Positions 1 through 9,749 of a stretch of DNA of 64,000 nt are shown here, piece by piece. The position numbers were made by a program, and so were the translations under genes. The first letter of the stretch is position 1. The number at the start of each line of letters is the position of its first letter. This stretch comes from JBDGYW01 sp964580055 (lineage in GTDB: Bacteria > Gemmatimonadota > Gemmatimonadetes > Gemmatimonadales > GWC2-71-9). The notes under the pieces are model-generated. The model ran no database searches. It was not told the DNA's origin and saw only the letters and a program-made list of their open reading frames with translations. The stretch is from assembly GCA_964580055.1 (NCBI GenBank), contig CAZOJI010000005.1:78135-142134 (forward strand). The letters run 5' to 3'.

Positions 1-1562
1 CGATGCCCCTGAATTGGGTGGGCGACTACTTGGACGTATCGGTGAGGTTCGCGCCACTCACGAACAAGGGACATGGCTATTTCGAATACCAGGAAGCTCT
101 GTCGATCGGGTACGAGGCGGAGGCAAATGCCGATTCAGGCAAGCAGAGCGCGCGCGCAGAGGCTATCGAGGCCGGAAAGCTGACTATCGAGGAGTTTGAT
201 AAAGCGTTCACGGCGACCCCTAAGCTCTGGTACAAACAGTTGGTTGCAGACACCGACAGTTGTGCCGGAACGATCGATTCACTCGACCGGCTTGGCAGCG
301 AAAAGTTCGGCAGCGACGCACCCAGCTTCCGCAAGCTCCGTGATGCTCTGACAGACGTGCAGGTAGTGGCGAACCAGTTGCTGGCAAAGAAGTTGGAAGT
401 CGACCCCGATCCGGTGGAGCCCGAGCCGACCGAGGAGGAAGAAGAAGAAGAGGTTGCTGCAACGCCGGAGCCGGCGGCAACGCAACTCTCGGCGGAGCCA
501 AGCAGCCGGCAAGATGCGGCATCGCATGTTGCCGCCGCCGCGCGCTTCCTGCAGCGGGACAATCCCACGAATCCGGCGCCATATCTAATGCTACGTGGCT
601 TCCGCTGGGGAGAACTCAGGGCCTCGGGTGGAGAGGTGGACCCTCGAGCGTTGTCAGCCCCTCCGACCAACGTACGGACCAAGCTCAAGGGGCTTCTGCT
701 GGATGCCAAGTGGTCCGAGCTACTCGCGGCGTGCGAGAGCGTGATGGCCTCGCCGCACGGTCGTGGTTGGCTGGATCTGCAACGGTACGTCTTGACCGCG
801 CTCGAGGCGTTGGGTGACGAGTATGAGCACGTTGCCGCCGCAGTTCGAGGCGCGCTCGTGCAACTGCTGCGCGATCTTCCCGAGTTGCCGCAACTCACCC
901 TCATGGACGACACGCCGACTGCCAACGCAGAAACCCGGGCGTGGCTGAGGGAGCTATTTGCCACGGCTCCGGGCGGCGTCGAACAGACCCTGGGGACTCT
1001 GGAAGGCGAAGATTCCGAGATCTCTACTGCCGTACCCCCCCGCGCAGTCAAGGCTGCGGCCGACCGTGCCGCTGCCCTGGTCCGTTCGGGACAGCATCAG
1101 AAGGCGATCCAACTGCTCATGTCCCAGTCCGAGCAGGAGAAATGCGCGCGCGACCGGTTTCTCCGTCGCACCGAGGCAGCCGACATAATGGTCGAGGCCG
1201 GCCATGAGGCTGTCGCCGCACCGATTCTCCAAGAGCTTGCCGCGAAGATAGATGAACACAACTTGGAGAGTTGGGAGGCCGGCGATACCGTTGCGCGCCC
1301 ACTCAGCCTGCTGCACCGCTGCATGCAGACCCTCGGGACGGATAGCGACGCAGCCCTGGAAGCTCTCTACTTGCGCATATGCCGCCTGGATCCACTCAGA
1401 GCCATATCCTTTCCTGGAAATGAGACGACAGCGACCGACATGCCAGCAGTTCCAGACAACGATTCCGCATCCCTACCTGCCCCGAAAACGACCGATGCGG
1501 AAGTTGGTTCGGGTGGCTCAATCGACGCCGGTGCGTTGCTTGACCAATTGGGCAACTCCTAG
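1..1562 (+). CDS. tssA: T6SS baseplate-associated protein TssA (5' partial)
   Basis: This is the C-terminal 519 or more residues of an ImpA/VasJ-type TssA, the T6SS protein that helps prime baseplate and sheath assembly. The frame is open through base 1, so the true start lies outside the window and the ATG at base 3 need not be the start. The first ~130 visible residues fit the end of the ImpA N-terminal domain. A very acidic Pro/Glu linker (about residues 132-155) follows. The segment around residues 250-315 has the VasJ pattern (GRGWLDLQRYVLTALEALG, then a DDTPTANAET stretch before AWL). tssE begins 8 bases after the stop, so the genes are almost certainly co-transcribed. Confidence 0.85.
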   Translation, partial: MPLNWVGDYLDVSVRFAPLTNKGHGYFEYQEALSIGYEAEANADSGKQSARAEAIEAGKLTIEEFDKAFTATPKLWYKQLVADTDSCAGTIDSLDRLGSEKFGSDAPSFRKLRDALTDVQVVANQLLAKKLEVDPDPVEPEPTEEEEEEEVAATPEPAATQLSAEPSSRQDAASHVAAAARFLQRDNPTNPAPYLMLRGFRWGELRASGGEVDPRALSAPPTNVRTKLKGLLLDAKWSELLAACESVMASPHGRGWLDLQRYVLTALEALGDEYEHVAAAVRGALVQLLRDLPELPQLTLMDDTPTANAETRAWLRELFATAPGGVEQTLGTLEGEDSEISTAVPPRAVKAAADRAAALVRSGQHQKAIQLLMSQSEQEKCARDRFLRRTEAADIMVEAGHEAVAAPILQELAAKIDEHNLESWEAGDTVARPLSLLHRCMQTLGTDSDAALEALYLRICRLDPLRAISFPGNETTATDMPAVPDNDSASLPAPKTTDAEVGSGGSIDAGALLDQLGNS

Positions 1563-1570
1563 TCCTAGCC

Positions 1571-2053
1571 ATGCCGAAGCGAGAAGTTGAGAGAACCGCT
1601 CAGCAGTCTCTGCTCGATCGGTTGATCGACAGAGATCCGACGAGTACGAGTGAGGGCCGCATGACCCTCGCGCAGTCGGTGTCCGAATTCAAGCAGTCCG
1701 TGCGTCGCGACGTTGAATGGCTGCTCAACACACGACGAATACCGGAACCGGCACCCGACTCGCTGGCCGAACTCAAGAACTCGCTATACGATTATGGGTT
1801 ACCTGACATCACTTCACTGAGTGCTGACTCACCGGAGGTACGCACGCAGCTGGTGCGGCGCATCGAGGAGGCCATCACCACCTTCGAGCCTCGGCTCGCC
1901 GACATCAAGATCACGGTAACTGACACCGGTGAGGGCGGCACGCGGCAGCTACGGTTCCTCATCGAGGGCATGTTGAGGATGGAACCGAACCCCGAACAGG
2001 TGGCATTCGATACTGTGCTCGACACCACGAAGTGCAACTTCGAAGTAAAGTGA
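1571..2053 (+). CDS. tssE: T6SS baseplate subunit TssE (gp25-like)
   Basis: A 160-residue protein of the GPW/gp25 lysozyme-like family, a wedge component of the T6SS baseplate. Family features are the N-terminal SLLDRLIDRDP, the SVRRDVEWLLNTRR helix, the LYDYGLPDITSLS segment, and a C-terminal half with FEPRLADIKITV followed by a beta strand (RQLRFLIEGML). Length is usual for TssE. It sits between tssA and tssF with very short spacers (8 and 4 bases), the normal baseplate gene order. Confidence 0.92.
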   Translation: MPKREVERTAQQSLLDRLIDRDPTSTSEGRMTLAQSVSEFKQSVRRDVEWLLNTRRIPEPAPDSLAELKNSLYDYGLPDITSLSADSPEVRTQLVRRIEEAITTFEPRLADIKITVTDTGEGGTRQLRFLIEGMLRMEPNPEQVAFDTVLDTTKCNFEVK

Positions 2054-2057
2054 GGCA

Positions 2058-3899
2058 ATGGCGCGAGACGACCTGCTGTTCTTCTACGAGCGCGAGCTGA
2101 CATTCCTTCGGCGGATGGGTGCCGAGTTCGCCGAGAAATACCCCAAGATCGCTTCCAGACTCCAACTGGAGCCGACCAAATGCGAAGACCCACACGTTGA
2201 GCGGCTTCTGGAGGGATTCGCTTTTCTTGCGGCGCGCATTCATCTAAAACTCGAAGATGACATCTCCGAGATAAGTGAAGCACTGCTCAACCTGATCTTT
2301 CCGCACTATGTGCGTCCTATCCCGTCGATGTCCCTGGCGCAACTGGCACTCGATCCCGAGCAGGGCAAACTCACTAGTGGTTTCGAGGTACCGCGCGGCA
2401 CCGAACTCCACTCTGCCTCTGTCGGCGGTTCGCCGTGCAAGTTCAGGACATGCTATGACACGACGCTCTGGCCCATTACAGTAGAAGAAGCTCGCTGGAT
2501 CACACCCGATCGAATCGACCCACCGATCAGGACTTCCGAGCCCTGGGCATTGCTGCTGCGGCTGCGTTGTCTGCCAGACGTGAAGTTCGAGAGTCTGGAT
2601 CTGGAAACTTTGCGCCTGCACCTGAGTGGAGAAGGCAACCTGACGTCGACCTTGTACGAGCTGCTATGCAACAACTGCACGAAGCTATTGGCACGCCAAC
2701 CGGACAAAGCAGGTAAGCAGACTCCGCTGCAGTTGAAGCCAAGCAACATCATACCGGTTGGCTTCGGCAAAGACGAGGGGATGCTCCCGTACCCGCGCCG
2801 TTCGTTCGTTGGGTACGGCCTGCTGCAGGATTACTTCACATTCCCAGAGAAGTTCCTATTTCTCGACGTCACCGGATTCAGGGAGCTTCGCGAAGCCGGC
2901 TTTGGAGGACGGGCCGAGTTGATATTCCTACTGTCTCAATTCGAGCAGGCGGACCGCCGGGACACATTGGAGACGGGGGTCACTGCCAAGACATTTCGGC
3001 TCGGATGCACACCGGTGGTGAATCTCTTCGCGCAAACCTCAGAGCCGGTACTTCTGACGCAGAAGCGTCACGAATACCCTATCGTAGCGGATGCCCGTAG
3101 GAGGGAGACCACCAGTGTGTTCTCGGTGGACGAAGTGGTGGCCACCACACCGGGGACATCGAAGACGCTCGAGTTCGAGCCGTTCTATTCCCACAGGCAC
3201 GCCGCACAGGGCAAGGGAGGGCGACTCTACTGGTACGCCAAGCGCCGCGCGGCGCAGTGGTCGAGCGATGAGGCGACCGACGTGTCCGTTTCGTTCGTGG
3301 ACTTGTCTGGCCGCGTGGTACACCCGGGACTCGATGCAGTTACGACTCGGCTCACTTGCTTCAATGGTGACTTACCGGCTCGCCTGCCTTTCGGCAACGA
3401 AGATGGCGACTTTTCGCTTCCCGAGGGAGGGCCGATACAAAGGACAGTGGCACTGGTGAGGCCCACGTCCGTGGTACAGCCCCCACTAGGGAAATCACAA
3501 CTCTGGCGACTGATTTCGCAGCTTTCACTCAACTACCTGTCGCTCACGGAAGGTGGCGCGGACGCGCTCAGGGAGCTTCTCAGGCTTCACAACTTCGCCG
3601 ACTCTGCGGCAGTCGATAGGCAGATCGCCGGCGTCAAGCGGGTCTCCGGCGAGCCTTGCTACTCGAGGATCGAAGGCGAATACGGCATCACCTTCGCCAG
3701 GGGGCATCGTGTCGCGATAGACTTCGACGAGGACCAGTTCGCCGGAGGAGGCCTGTATCTCTTCGCAAGCGTGCTGGAGCGTTTTCTCGGTTTGAACGCC
3801 CCACTCAACAGTTTCTGCATACTCGCGGCCAGGTCCGAGCAACGGAAGGAGATGCTTCGCGAATGGCCTCCCAGGGCAGGATGGAAGACACTTCTATAG
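2058..3899 (+). CDS. tssF: T6SS baseplate subunit TssF
   Basis: A 613-residue TssF (VasA/ImpG family), which forms the baseplate wedge with TssG. The N-terminus (FFYERELTFLRRMGAEFAEK, then HVERLLEGFAFLAARI) and the following NLIFPHYVRPIPSMS are hallmark TssF segments, and the full length matches the family. The C-terminus has FARGHRVAIDFDEDQFAGGG and a VLERFLGLNAPLNSF stretch as in other TssF proteins. The start lies 4 bases after tssE. The 3' end overlaps the start of tssG by about 37 bases, suggesting translational coupling of the two wedge partners. Confidence 0.94.
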   Translation: MARDDLLFFYERELTFLRRMGAEFAEKYPKIASRLQLEPTKCEDPHVERLLEGFAFLAARIHLKLEDDISEISEALLNLIFPHYVRPIPSMSLAQLALDPEQGKLTSGFEVPRGTELHSASVGGSPCKFRTCYDTTLWPITVEEARWITPDRIDPPIRTSEPWALLLRLRCLPDVKFESLDLETLRLHLSGEGNLTSTLYELLCNNCTKLLARQPDKAGKQTPLQLKPSNIIPVGFGKDEGMLPYPRRSFVGYGLLQDYFTFPEKFLFLDVTGFRELREAGFGGRAELIFLLSQFEQADRRDTLETGVTAKTFRLGCTPVVNLFAQTSEPVLLTQKRHEYPIVADARRRETTSVFSVDEVVATTPGTSKTLEFEPFYSHRHAAQGKGGRLYWYAKRRAAQWSSDEATDVSVSFVDLSGRVVHPGLDAVTTRLTCFNGDLPARLPFGNEDGDFSLPEGGPIQRTVALVRPTSVVQPPLGKSQLWRLISQLSLNYLSLTEGGADALRELLRLHNFADSAAVDRQIAGVKRVSGEPCYSRIEGEYGITFARGHRVAIDFDEDQFAGGGLYLFASVLERFLGLNAPLNSFCILAARSEQRKEMLREWPPRAGWKTLL

Positions 3900-4897
3900 T
3901 CCAGGCCGAACTGCAAAAGGAGATACTGGAGGAACCGACATCCTTCCATTTCTTCCAAGCGGTCCGTGTATTGGAAAGGCTGTTCCCGGATCGGAGGAGA
4001 GTCGGGCAGTTCGCCGACCCCAAGGAAGAGGTGGCACGGTTTGGAGCGAACACCAATGTCCACTTCCCTGCGAGTGAAATCCAGACGCTCGACTTGGAGC
4101 CGCACGGCCAAATCAAGCTCACCGTCAACTTCTTGGGGCTGAACGGCCCGCTTGGCATTCTGCCACTCTACCATTCTCTATTGGTCGCGGAACGTGTCAG
4201 GGCCCGAGATCGTGCATTGCGCGATTTCCTGGACATCTTCAATCACCGCCTGATCTCGTTATTCTACCGCGCATGGGAGAAGAACCGTTTTGCAATAGCG
4301 TACGAACGAGAACGGTCCGATCCGGTCACCGAACACCTCAGAGACCTCATCGGCCTGGGAATGGAGAGCGTACAAGACCTTCTCAGCGTTCCCGATGAGT
4401 CCCTCCTGTACTATGCGGGACTGTTGGGCCAACAAGCGCGTTCGGCAGCAGCATTGGAGCAGATGTTAGAGGATTACTTCGACGTTCCGATCGAAGTGGA
4501 GCAGTTCGTCGGCGGATGGTATCCGCTTGCAGCCGAGACGCAGTGCGCGTTGGGGGATGAAGAAAGTGCCTCGTCTCAGCTGGGAACCGGCGCGGTCGCC
4601 GGTAACGAGATCTGGGATCAACAAGGACGAATCAGGCTGCGGATCGGGCCATTGAGCCGGCGGCAATACGACGACTTCTTGCCGGAAGGATCCGCCTACG
4701 AAACACTGCGCACGCTGACCCGGTTCTTCAGCGAAGAGCGTTTCAATTTCGAAATCCAACTCGTTCTCGCCAAGGAAGATGTACCGGGTTGCGTATTGGG
4801 TGGTGAGGGAGAGGAAGCCACTCCGCTGGGTTGGACCACCTGGATGCGGTCGGTACCGTTGTCGCGAGACGCCGAGGAAACTGTGCTCAACCTGTAG
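3863..4897 (+). CDS. tssG: T6SS baseplate subunit TssG
   Basis: A TssG (VasB/ImpH family) baseplate protein of about 344 residues. Family segments include EEPTSFHFFQAVRVLERLFP near the N-terminus, then FLGLNGPLGILPLYHS, FLDIFNHRLISLFYRAWEKN and LEQMLEDYFDVPIEVEQF. The open frame extends back to 3656 inside tssF, but homology begins only after the ATG at 3863. That ATG has an AAGGAG at 3846-3851. An ATG at 3881 is an alternative start. The gene overlaps the end of tssF and is followed 11 bases later by tssH. Confidence 0.92.
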   Translation: MASQGRMEDTSIVQAELQKEILEEPTSFHFFQAVRVLERLFPDRRRVGQFADPKEEVARFGANTNVHFPASEIQTLDLEPHGQIKLTVNFLGLNGPLGILPLYHSLLVAERVRARDRALRDFLDIFNHRLISLFYRAWEKNRFAIAYERERSDPVTEHLRDLIGLGMESVQDLLSVPDESLLYYAGLLGQQARSAAALEQMLEDYFDVPIEVEQFVGGWYPLAAETQCALGDEESASSQLGTGAVAGNEIWDQQGRIRLRIGPLSRRQYDDFLPEGSAYETLRTLTRFFSEERFNFEIQLVLAKEDVPGCVLGGEGEEATPLGWTTWMRSVPLSRDAEETVLNL

Positions 4898-4908
4898 AGG
4901 GAATTCGC

Positions 4909-7629
4909 ATGAGTGTAAATCTCAAGTCATTGATCAGCAAGCTCAATCACCAGACGCGTAGTGCGGTGGAGGCAGCGGCCGGCATATGCGTTTCTCGTAC
5001 ACACTACGATGTCGAAATAGAACACTTCTTGACCAAGCTCCTCGAAGCGAACGACAGCGACGCCGCGCTGATCCTGAAGCATTTCGGCGTCGACCGGGCA
5101 CGGTTTTCCAAGGAGCTCACAACCGCACTCGACAGGCTGAAGACGGGCAACGCACGCACCCCGTCACTGAGTCCCAGCCTGACCAAGATGCTCTCTGAGG
5201 CCTGGCTGCTCGGGTCCGTTGACCTGGGTGCTACTCAGGTGCGCACCGGACACACACTTCTCGCCCTGGCCACGAACGACGAGCTGAGGCGACTCGCCCG
5301 CGATACGAGCAGCGAGTTTCAGAAGATCTCCGCCGAGAGCCTGCGGGAGGAGTTCCCCGCCATCGTTGCCGACTCCGTCGAGGAAACGTCTGCGATCGCC
5401 CCCGCCGAGGGCAAGGCCCGCCGCGCCGGCGGTCCAACACCGAATCTCGATCAGTTCACCCTCAACCTGACGGAGAAGGCAAAGCAGGGCGAGCTGGATC
5501 CCGTCTTGGGACGCGACTTCGAGATTCGTCAGGTGGTCGACATTCTCACCCGGCGGCGGCAGAACAATCCCATTCTGGTGGGCGAGGCTGGAGTCGGTAA
5601 GACAGCGGTTGTGGAGGGTTTCACAATGAGGATCGTCACGGGTGACGTGCCTGAAGTCCTGAAGAACGTGTCGATTCGCACACTCGACCTAGCCCTGCTC
5701 CAGGCAGGTGCGGGCGTGAAGGGGGAGTTCGAGAACCGCTTGAAGGGCCTCATCGAGGAAGTCAAATCGTCAGAGACACCTGTGATACTGTTCATCGACG
5801 AAGCACACACCATGATCGGCGCCGGCGGAAGCGCGGGACAGGGGGACGCAGCAAACTTGCTCAAGCCCGCCCTCGCGCGTGGTGAACTGCGCACCATCGC
5901 GGCAACCACCTGGTCTGAATACAAGCAATACTTCGAAAAAGACCCGGCTTTGGCGCGGCGGTTTCAACTCGTCAAGGTCGACGAGCCATCGGAACCGAGT
6001 TGCAGCTTGATGATGCGCAGCGTCGCTCCTCACCTGGAGAAACACCATCGTGTGCGCATTCTCGATGAAGGAGTTGACGCCGCCGTTCGTTTGTCGCACC
6101 GGTACCTTGCCGATCGGCAGCTGCCGGACAAGGCTGTGAGTGTTCTCGATACAGCCTGCGCCCGGCTCGCTCTCGGCCAGAGCGCAACACCATCCGCGGT
6201 GGAATATGTCAGACGCCGGCTCGACGATCTGGCGACTCAGAAACGGGTGCTGGAACGCGAAGCGGCGGTCGGAGCTGACCATTCGGAACGACTGGAGCAG
6301 ATAGCTGCAGATCGCAAAGCAAACGAGATGCGCCTCGCTCAGCTCGAGGAACGGTGGGAGAAAGAGCGGGAGATGGTCTCCCAAATCAGAAAGGTCAGGG
6401 AGCAACTCGAGGCGACAGTCGAAACGAAGGAAGAAGCCGAACGCGGACCGGCAACAGCCGGCCAAAACGATTCCCAGATGAACGACCGGTCGGCTGACAC
6501 GGAGCCCACGGAGCCGGAGCCGAGTGATCCAGCGGCGCTCCGCCAGCAACTAGACAAACTCACAAAGGAGCTCGAGGAGCTGCAAGGTGAGGAAGGACTC
6601 GTGCCGGTGTGCGTAGATGCCGAGCTGGTAGGGCAGGTAATATCGGGATGGACGGGCATACCGGTTGGCAAGATGCTGCGGGATGAAGTGGCAACGGTAC
6701 TCAAACTGGAAGACCACCTGGGCAAACGCATAATCGGACAGGCTCACGCACTCGAGCAGATCAGCCGCAGGATCCGGACCTCACGTGCCAGCATAGAGGA
6801 TCCCAATAAACCGGTAGGTGTTTTCATGTTGGTGGGCCCAAGCGGAGTCGGTAAGACCGAAACGGCGCTGGCGTTGTCGGACCTGCTTTACGGTGGAGAG
6901 CACAATCTGATCAGCATCAACATGTCGGAGTTTCAAGAGGCACACACTGTCTCAACACTCAAGGGCTCACCACCCGGATATGTCGGATACGGAGAGGGCG
7001 GAGTGTTGACCGAGGCAGTGCGTCGAAGGCCCTATTCGGTGGTGTTGCTGGATGAAGTGGAGAAGGCCCACCCCGACGTCTTGGAGATGTTCTTCCAGGT
7101 CTTCGACAAAGGCATGATGGAGGATGGTGAGGGCCGGCAGATAGACTTCAAGAACAACATCATCATGCTCACCACCAATGCTGGCACGGACACCATAATG
7201 AAGTTGACTGCGGACCCCGAAACGATGCCCGACCACGAGGGATTGACGAAGGCACTGAAACCCGAGCTGAACCAGACGTTCAAGCCGGCGTTTCTAGGCC
7301 GAATGGTAATCATCCCGTACTTCCCGATCGCCGATGATGCGATGAACGAGATCATCAGACTCAAGTTGGGTAGGATCGAACGAAGGCTGTTCGAGATGCA
7401 CAGGATCGATCTCGAGTACGATGACGCCATGGTGGACGAAGTGTCTCAACGGTGCACCGAGGTCGAGAGTGGCGCGCGGAACGTTGACAACATTCTGACA
7501 AACACCCTGCTGCCGGAAATATCGATACGGCTGCTGGAGTCTTTCGCTGACGGCAGGAAGCCGCGAGCCGTGAGAGTGTCGGTCGCAGACGACGGGGCGT
7601 TCCAGTACGCGACCGAACCCACCTCCTGA
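4909..7629 (+). CDS. tssH: T6SS sheath-disassembly AAA+ ATPase TssH (ClpV)
   Basis: A 906-residue ClpV ATPase that disassembles the contracted T6SS sheath. The ATG at 4909 is preceded by an AGAGGG site; an upstream in-frame ATG at 4831 lies inside tssG and is unlikely. Order of parts: Clp N-domain (residues 1-150), AAA1 with Walker A GEAGVGKT (225-232) and Walker B VILFIDEAH (292-300), a coiled-coil middle domain with a long charged insert (about 430-590), then AAA2 with Walker A GPSGVGKT (about 642) and Walker B VVLLDEVEKAHPDV (about 710). ClpV-type identity, rather than ClpB, is supported by the DKAVSVLDTACARLALGQ segment and by the T6SS neighbours. Confidence 0.95.
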   Translation: MSVNLKSLISKLNHQTRSAVEAAAGICVSRTHYDVEIEHFLTKLLEANDSDAALILKHFGVDRARFSKELTTALDRLKTGNARTPSLSPSLTKMLSEAWLLGSVDLGATQVRTGHTLLALATNDELRRLARDTSSEFQKISAESLREEFPAIVADSVEETSAIAPAEGKARRAGGPTPNLDQFTLNLTEKAKQGELDPVLGRDFEIRQVVDILTRRRQNNPILVGEAGVGKTAVVEGFTMRIVTGDVPEVLKNVSIRTLDLALLQAGAGVKGEFENRLKGLIEEVKSSETPVILFIDEAHTMIGAGGSAGQGDAANLLKPALARGELRTIAATTWSEYKQYFEKDPALARRFQLVKVDEPSEPSCSLMMRSVAPHLEKHHRVRILDEGVDAAVRLSHRYLADRQLPDKAVSVLDTACARLALGQSATPSAVEYVRRRLDDLATQKRVLEREAAVGADHSERLEQIAADRKANEMRLAQLEERWEKEREMVSQIRKVREQLEATVETKEEAERGPATAGQNDSQMNDRSADTEPTEPEPSDPAALRQQLDKLTKELEELQGEEGLVPVCVDAELVGQVISGWTGIPVGKMLRDEVATVLKLEDHLGKRIIGQAHALEQISRRIRTSRASIEDPNKPVGVFMLVGPSGVGKTETALALSDLLYGGEHNLISINMSEFQEAHTVSTLKGSPPGYVGYGEGGVLTEAVRRRPYSVVLLDEVEKAHPDVLEMFFQVFDKGMMEDGEGRQIDFKNNIIMLTTNAGTDTIMKLTADPETMPDHEGLTKALKPELNQTFKPAFLGRMVIIPYFPIADDAMNEIIRLKLGRIERRLFEMHRIDLEYDDAMVDEVSQRCTEVESGARNVDNILTNTLLPEISIRLLESFADGRKPRAVRVSVADDGAFQYATEPTS

Positions 7630-7686
7630 GCGGCATCGCAATAAGCACGGGGGCTGCAAACAAATTCGACGAACACCGAGGCGCGC

Positions 7687-9747
7687 ATGGCCAAGTATTC
7701 ACAAGCGGACCGTATGATGCGAGTTGAGACCGTCCTGGGAGAAGACCAGCTTCTCCTCACCGGCTTCAGCGGAGACGAGGGTGTCTCGATGCCATTCAAC
7801 GTGGTGCTCGACATGGTGTCGGAGAAGCCGGACGTGAAGGCATCCGACTTGCTGCGCACCCCCGCCGTCGTCAAGCTCGAACTGCCCGGCCGCAAGGAAC
7901 GATCGATACACGGAATCATCAGGAGATTCGTCCAGCAGGGCCAAGCCGAAGGCGAAGCACTCACGGCATATCGAGCCGAGCTGGTACCGTGGCTGTGGTT
8001 CCTATCGCTTTCGGCCGGCTGCAAGATCTTTCAGAACAAGAATGTGCTTGAAATCGTGGAGCAGGTCTTCAGAGATCATGGGTATTCCGACTTCGAGACG
8101 AAGTGTATCAAGACCTATCCCAAGCGTGAATTCTGTGTTCAGTACCGGGAGACGCATCTGAATTTCGTCTCGCGGCTGCTCGAGGAAGAGGGAATCTTCT
8201 ACTACTTCCAGCATTCTGACTCCAAGCATATCCTCACACTGGCCGATGACGGCAGTGCCGTGAAACCGTGCGAGGTTCAGTCGAGTGCGCGAGTGGTGGC
8301 GCAGCCGGATGATTCCTACAAAGAGGATGTCGTGCTCGGCCTGGAATGCGAACACGCGGCACATGTTGGAACGGTAACCCTCAGAGACTACGATTACTTG
8401 AAGCCATCGCTCAATTTGGAGAGCTCAATGTCGGGCGACGGCGAAGAGGAAGTGTACGACTACACCTTTCCGGGCAACTTCAATACGCCGGAAGATGGCG
8501 ACCGGCTGGCTCGGCTGCAGCTCGAAGAACAGGAACAGTGGCAGGAGCTGATCCGTGGGGAAAGCAATTGCCGCTCGTTCCAGACGGGCTTTCAGTTTGA
8601 CCTGGAAGGACACTACAGCCGCGACGTGAACAAGACGTATCAGTTGCTGCACGTGCATCATTTGGGCAAGAACCCTCCGTATCGCGCCGACTATCGCGAA
8701 CTGGGTCAGTCCGAGTACCGCAACAACTTCGTGGCCATCCCTCATGAAACACCGTTCCGACCCAAGCGCGTCACACCCAAACCCGTTGTCCAAGGATCCC
8801 AGACGGCGATCGTCGTCGGTAAGAGCGGGGAGGAGATCTGGGTCGACAAGCATGGTCGTGTGAAGGTGCAGTTTCACTGGGATCGTGACGGCAAGAAGGA
8901 TGAGAACAGCTCTTGCTGGATACGGGTCGCGAGCACATGGGCCGGCAAGGGATGGGGCGCCATCCAAATCCCGCGGATAGGTCAAGAGGTGATCGTCGAT
9001 TTTCTCGAGGGTGACCCGGATCTGCCCATCATCACAGGCGGGGTCTACAACGGCAACATGGTTCCTCCGTATGCTCTGCCGGGCAATCAAACACAAAGCG
9101 GTGTGAAGTCACGAAGCTCCAAGAAGGGCGGTTCCGACAACCACAACGAGCTTCGCTTCGAGGACAAGAAGGACGAAGAGCAAATACTACTACATGCCGA
9201 AAAAGACCTGTCGATCGAGGTCGAGAACGACGAGATTCACAGCGTAGAACACGACCGCGTTACTACCGTCAAGAACGATGAGACCAGGACAGTCGAGGAC
9301 GGCAACGAAACAACCACAATCACGAAGGGCGACCAAACGCTCGACATAAAGCAGGGTGATCAGACGATCACCCTTGATCAGGGGAGTCAGAGCTTGACAC
9401 TGAAGATGGGCGATCGCACTGTCACATTGGATCGAGGTAGCGAGACCGTGCATCTCAAGGCGGGAGACCAGACCATCAAGCTCGATGCCGGCGACGTAAG
9501 CACCGAGCTCGCGTCGGGCAACGTGACCACCAAGACCGCCCTCGGCAAGGTGACCGAGGAAGCGTTGCAGTCAATTGAGTTGAAGGTGGGGCAAAGCAGC
9601 ATAAAGGTAGACCAGACAGGTGTCACCATCAGCGGCATGAACGTCAAGATCCAAGGCCAGATCAAAACAGAGGTCAAGGGCGCTATGACCGATGTAAAGG
9701 GGGATGGGATGTTGACGGTAAAGGGCGGCATAACCATGATCAACTAA
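7687..9747 (+). CDS. vgrG: T6SS spike protein VgrG
   Basis: A 686-residue VgrG, the trimeric spike at the tip of the T6SS tube. The N-terminal gp27-like part contains FCVQYRETHLNFVSRLLEEE and GIFYYFQH. The gp5-like OB part contains the KHGRVKVQFHWDRDG and WIRVASTWAGKGWGAIQIPR segments. The last ~170 residues are a repetitive beta-helix needle built from ~10-residue units with regular QT/TI/TL alternation (about residues 525-610). The tip ends with IKGQ/VKGA-like repeats and TMIN. No C-terminal effector domain is fused. It follows tssH after 57 bases. Confidence 0.95.
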   Translation: MAKYSQADRMMRVETVLGEDQLLLTGFSGDEGVSMPFNVVLDMVSEKPDVKASDLLRTPAVVKLELPGRKERSIHGIIRRFVQQGQAEGEALTAYRAELVPWLWFLSLSAGCKIFQNKNVLEIVEQVFRDHGYSDFETKCIKTYPKREFCVQYRETHLNFVSRLLEEEGIFYYFQHSDSKHILTLADDGSAVKPCEVQSSARVVAQPDDSYKEDVVLGLECEHAAHVGTVTLRDYDYLKPSLNLESSMSGDGEEEVYDYTFPGNFNTPEDGDRLARLQLEEQEQWQELIRGESNCRSFQTGFQFDLEGHYSRDVNKTYQLLHVHHLGKNPPYRADYRELGQSEYRNNFVAIPHETPFRPKRVTPKPVVQGSQTAIVVGKSGEEIWVDKHGRVKVQFHWDRDGKKDENSSCWIRVASTWAGKGWGAIQIPRIGQEVIVDFLEGDPDLPIITGGVYNGNMVPPYALPGNQTQSGVKSRSSKKGGSDNHNELRFEDKKDEEQILLHAEKDLSIEVENDEIHSVEHDRVTTVKNDETRTVEDGNETTTITKGDQTLDIKQGDQTITLDQGSQSLTLKMGDRTVTLDRGSETVHLKAGDQTIKLDAGDVSTELASGNVTTKTALGKVTEEALQSIELKVGQSSIKVDQTGVTISGMNVKIQGQIKTEVKGAMTDVKGDGMLTVKGGITMIN

Positions 9748-9749
9748 CC

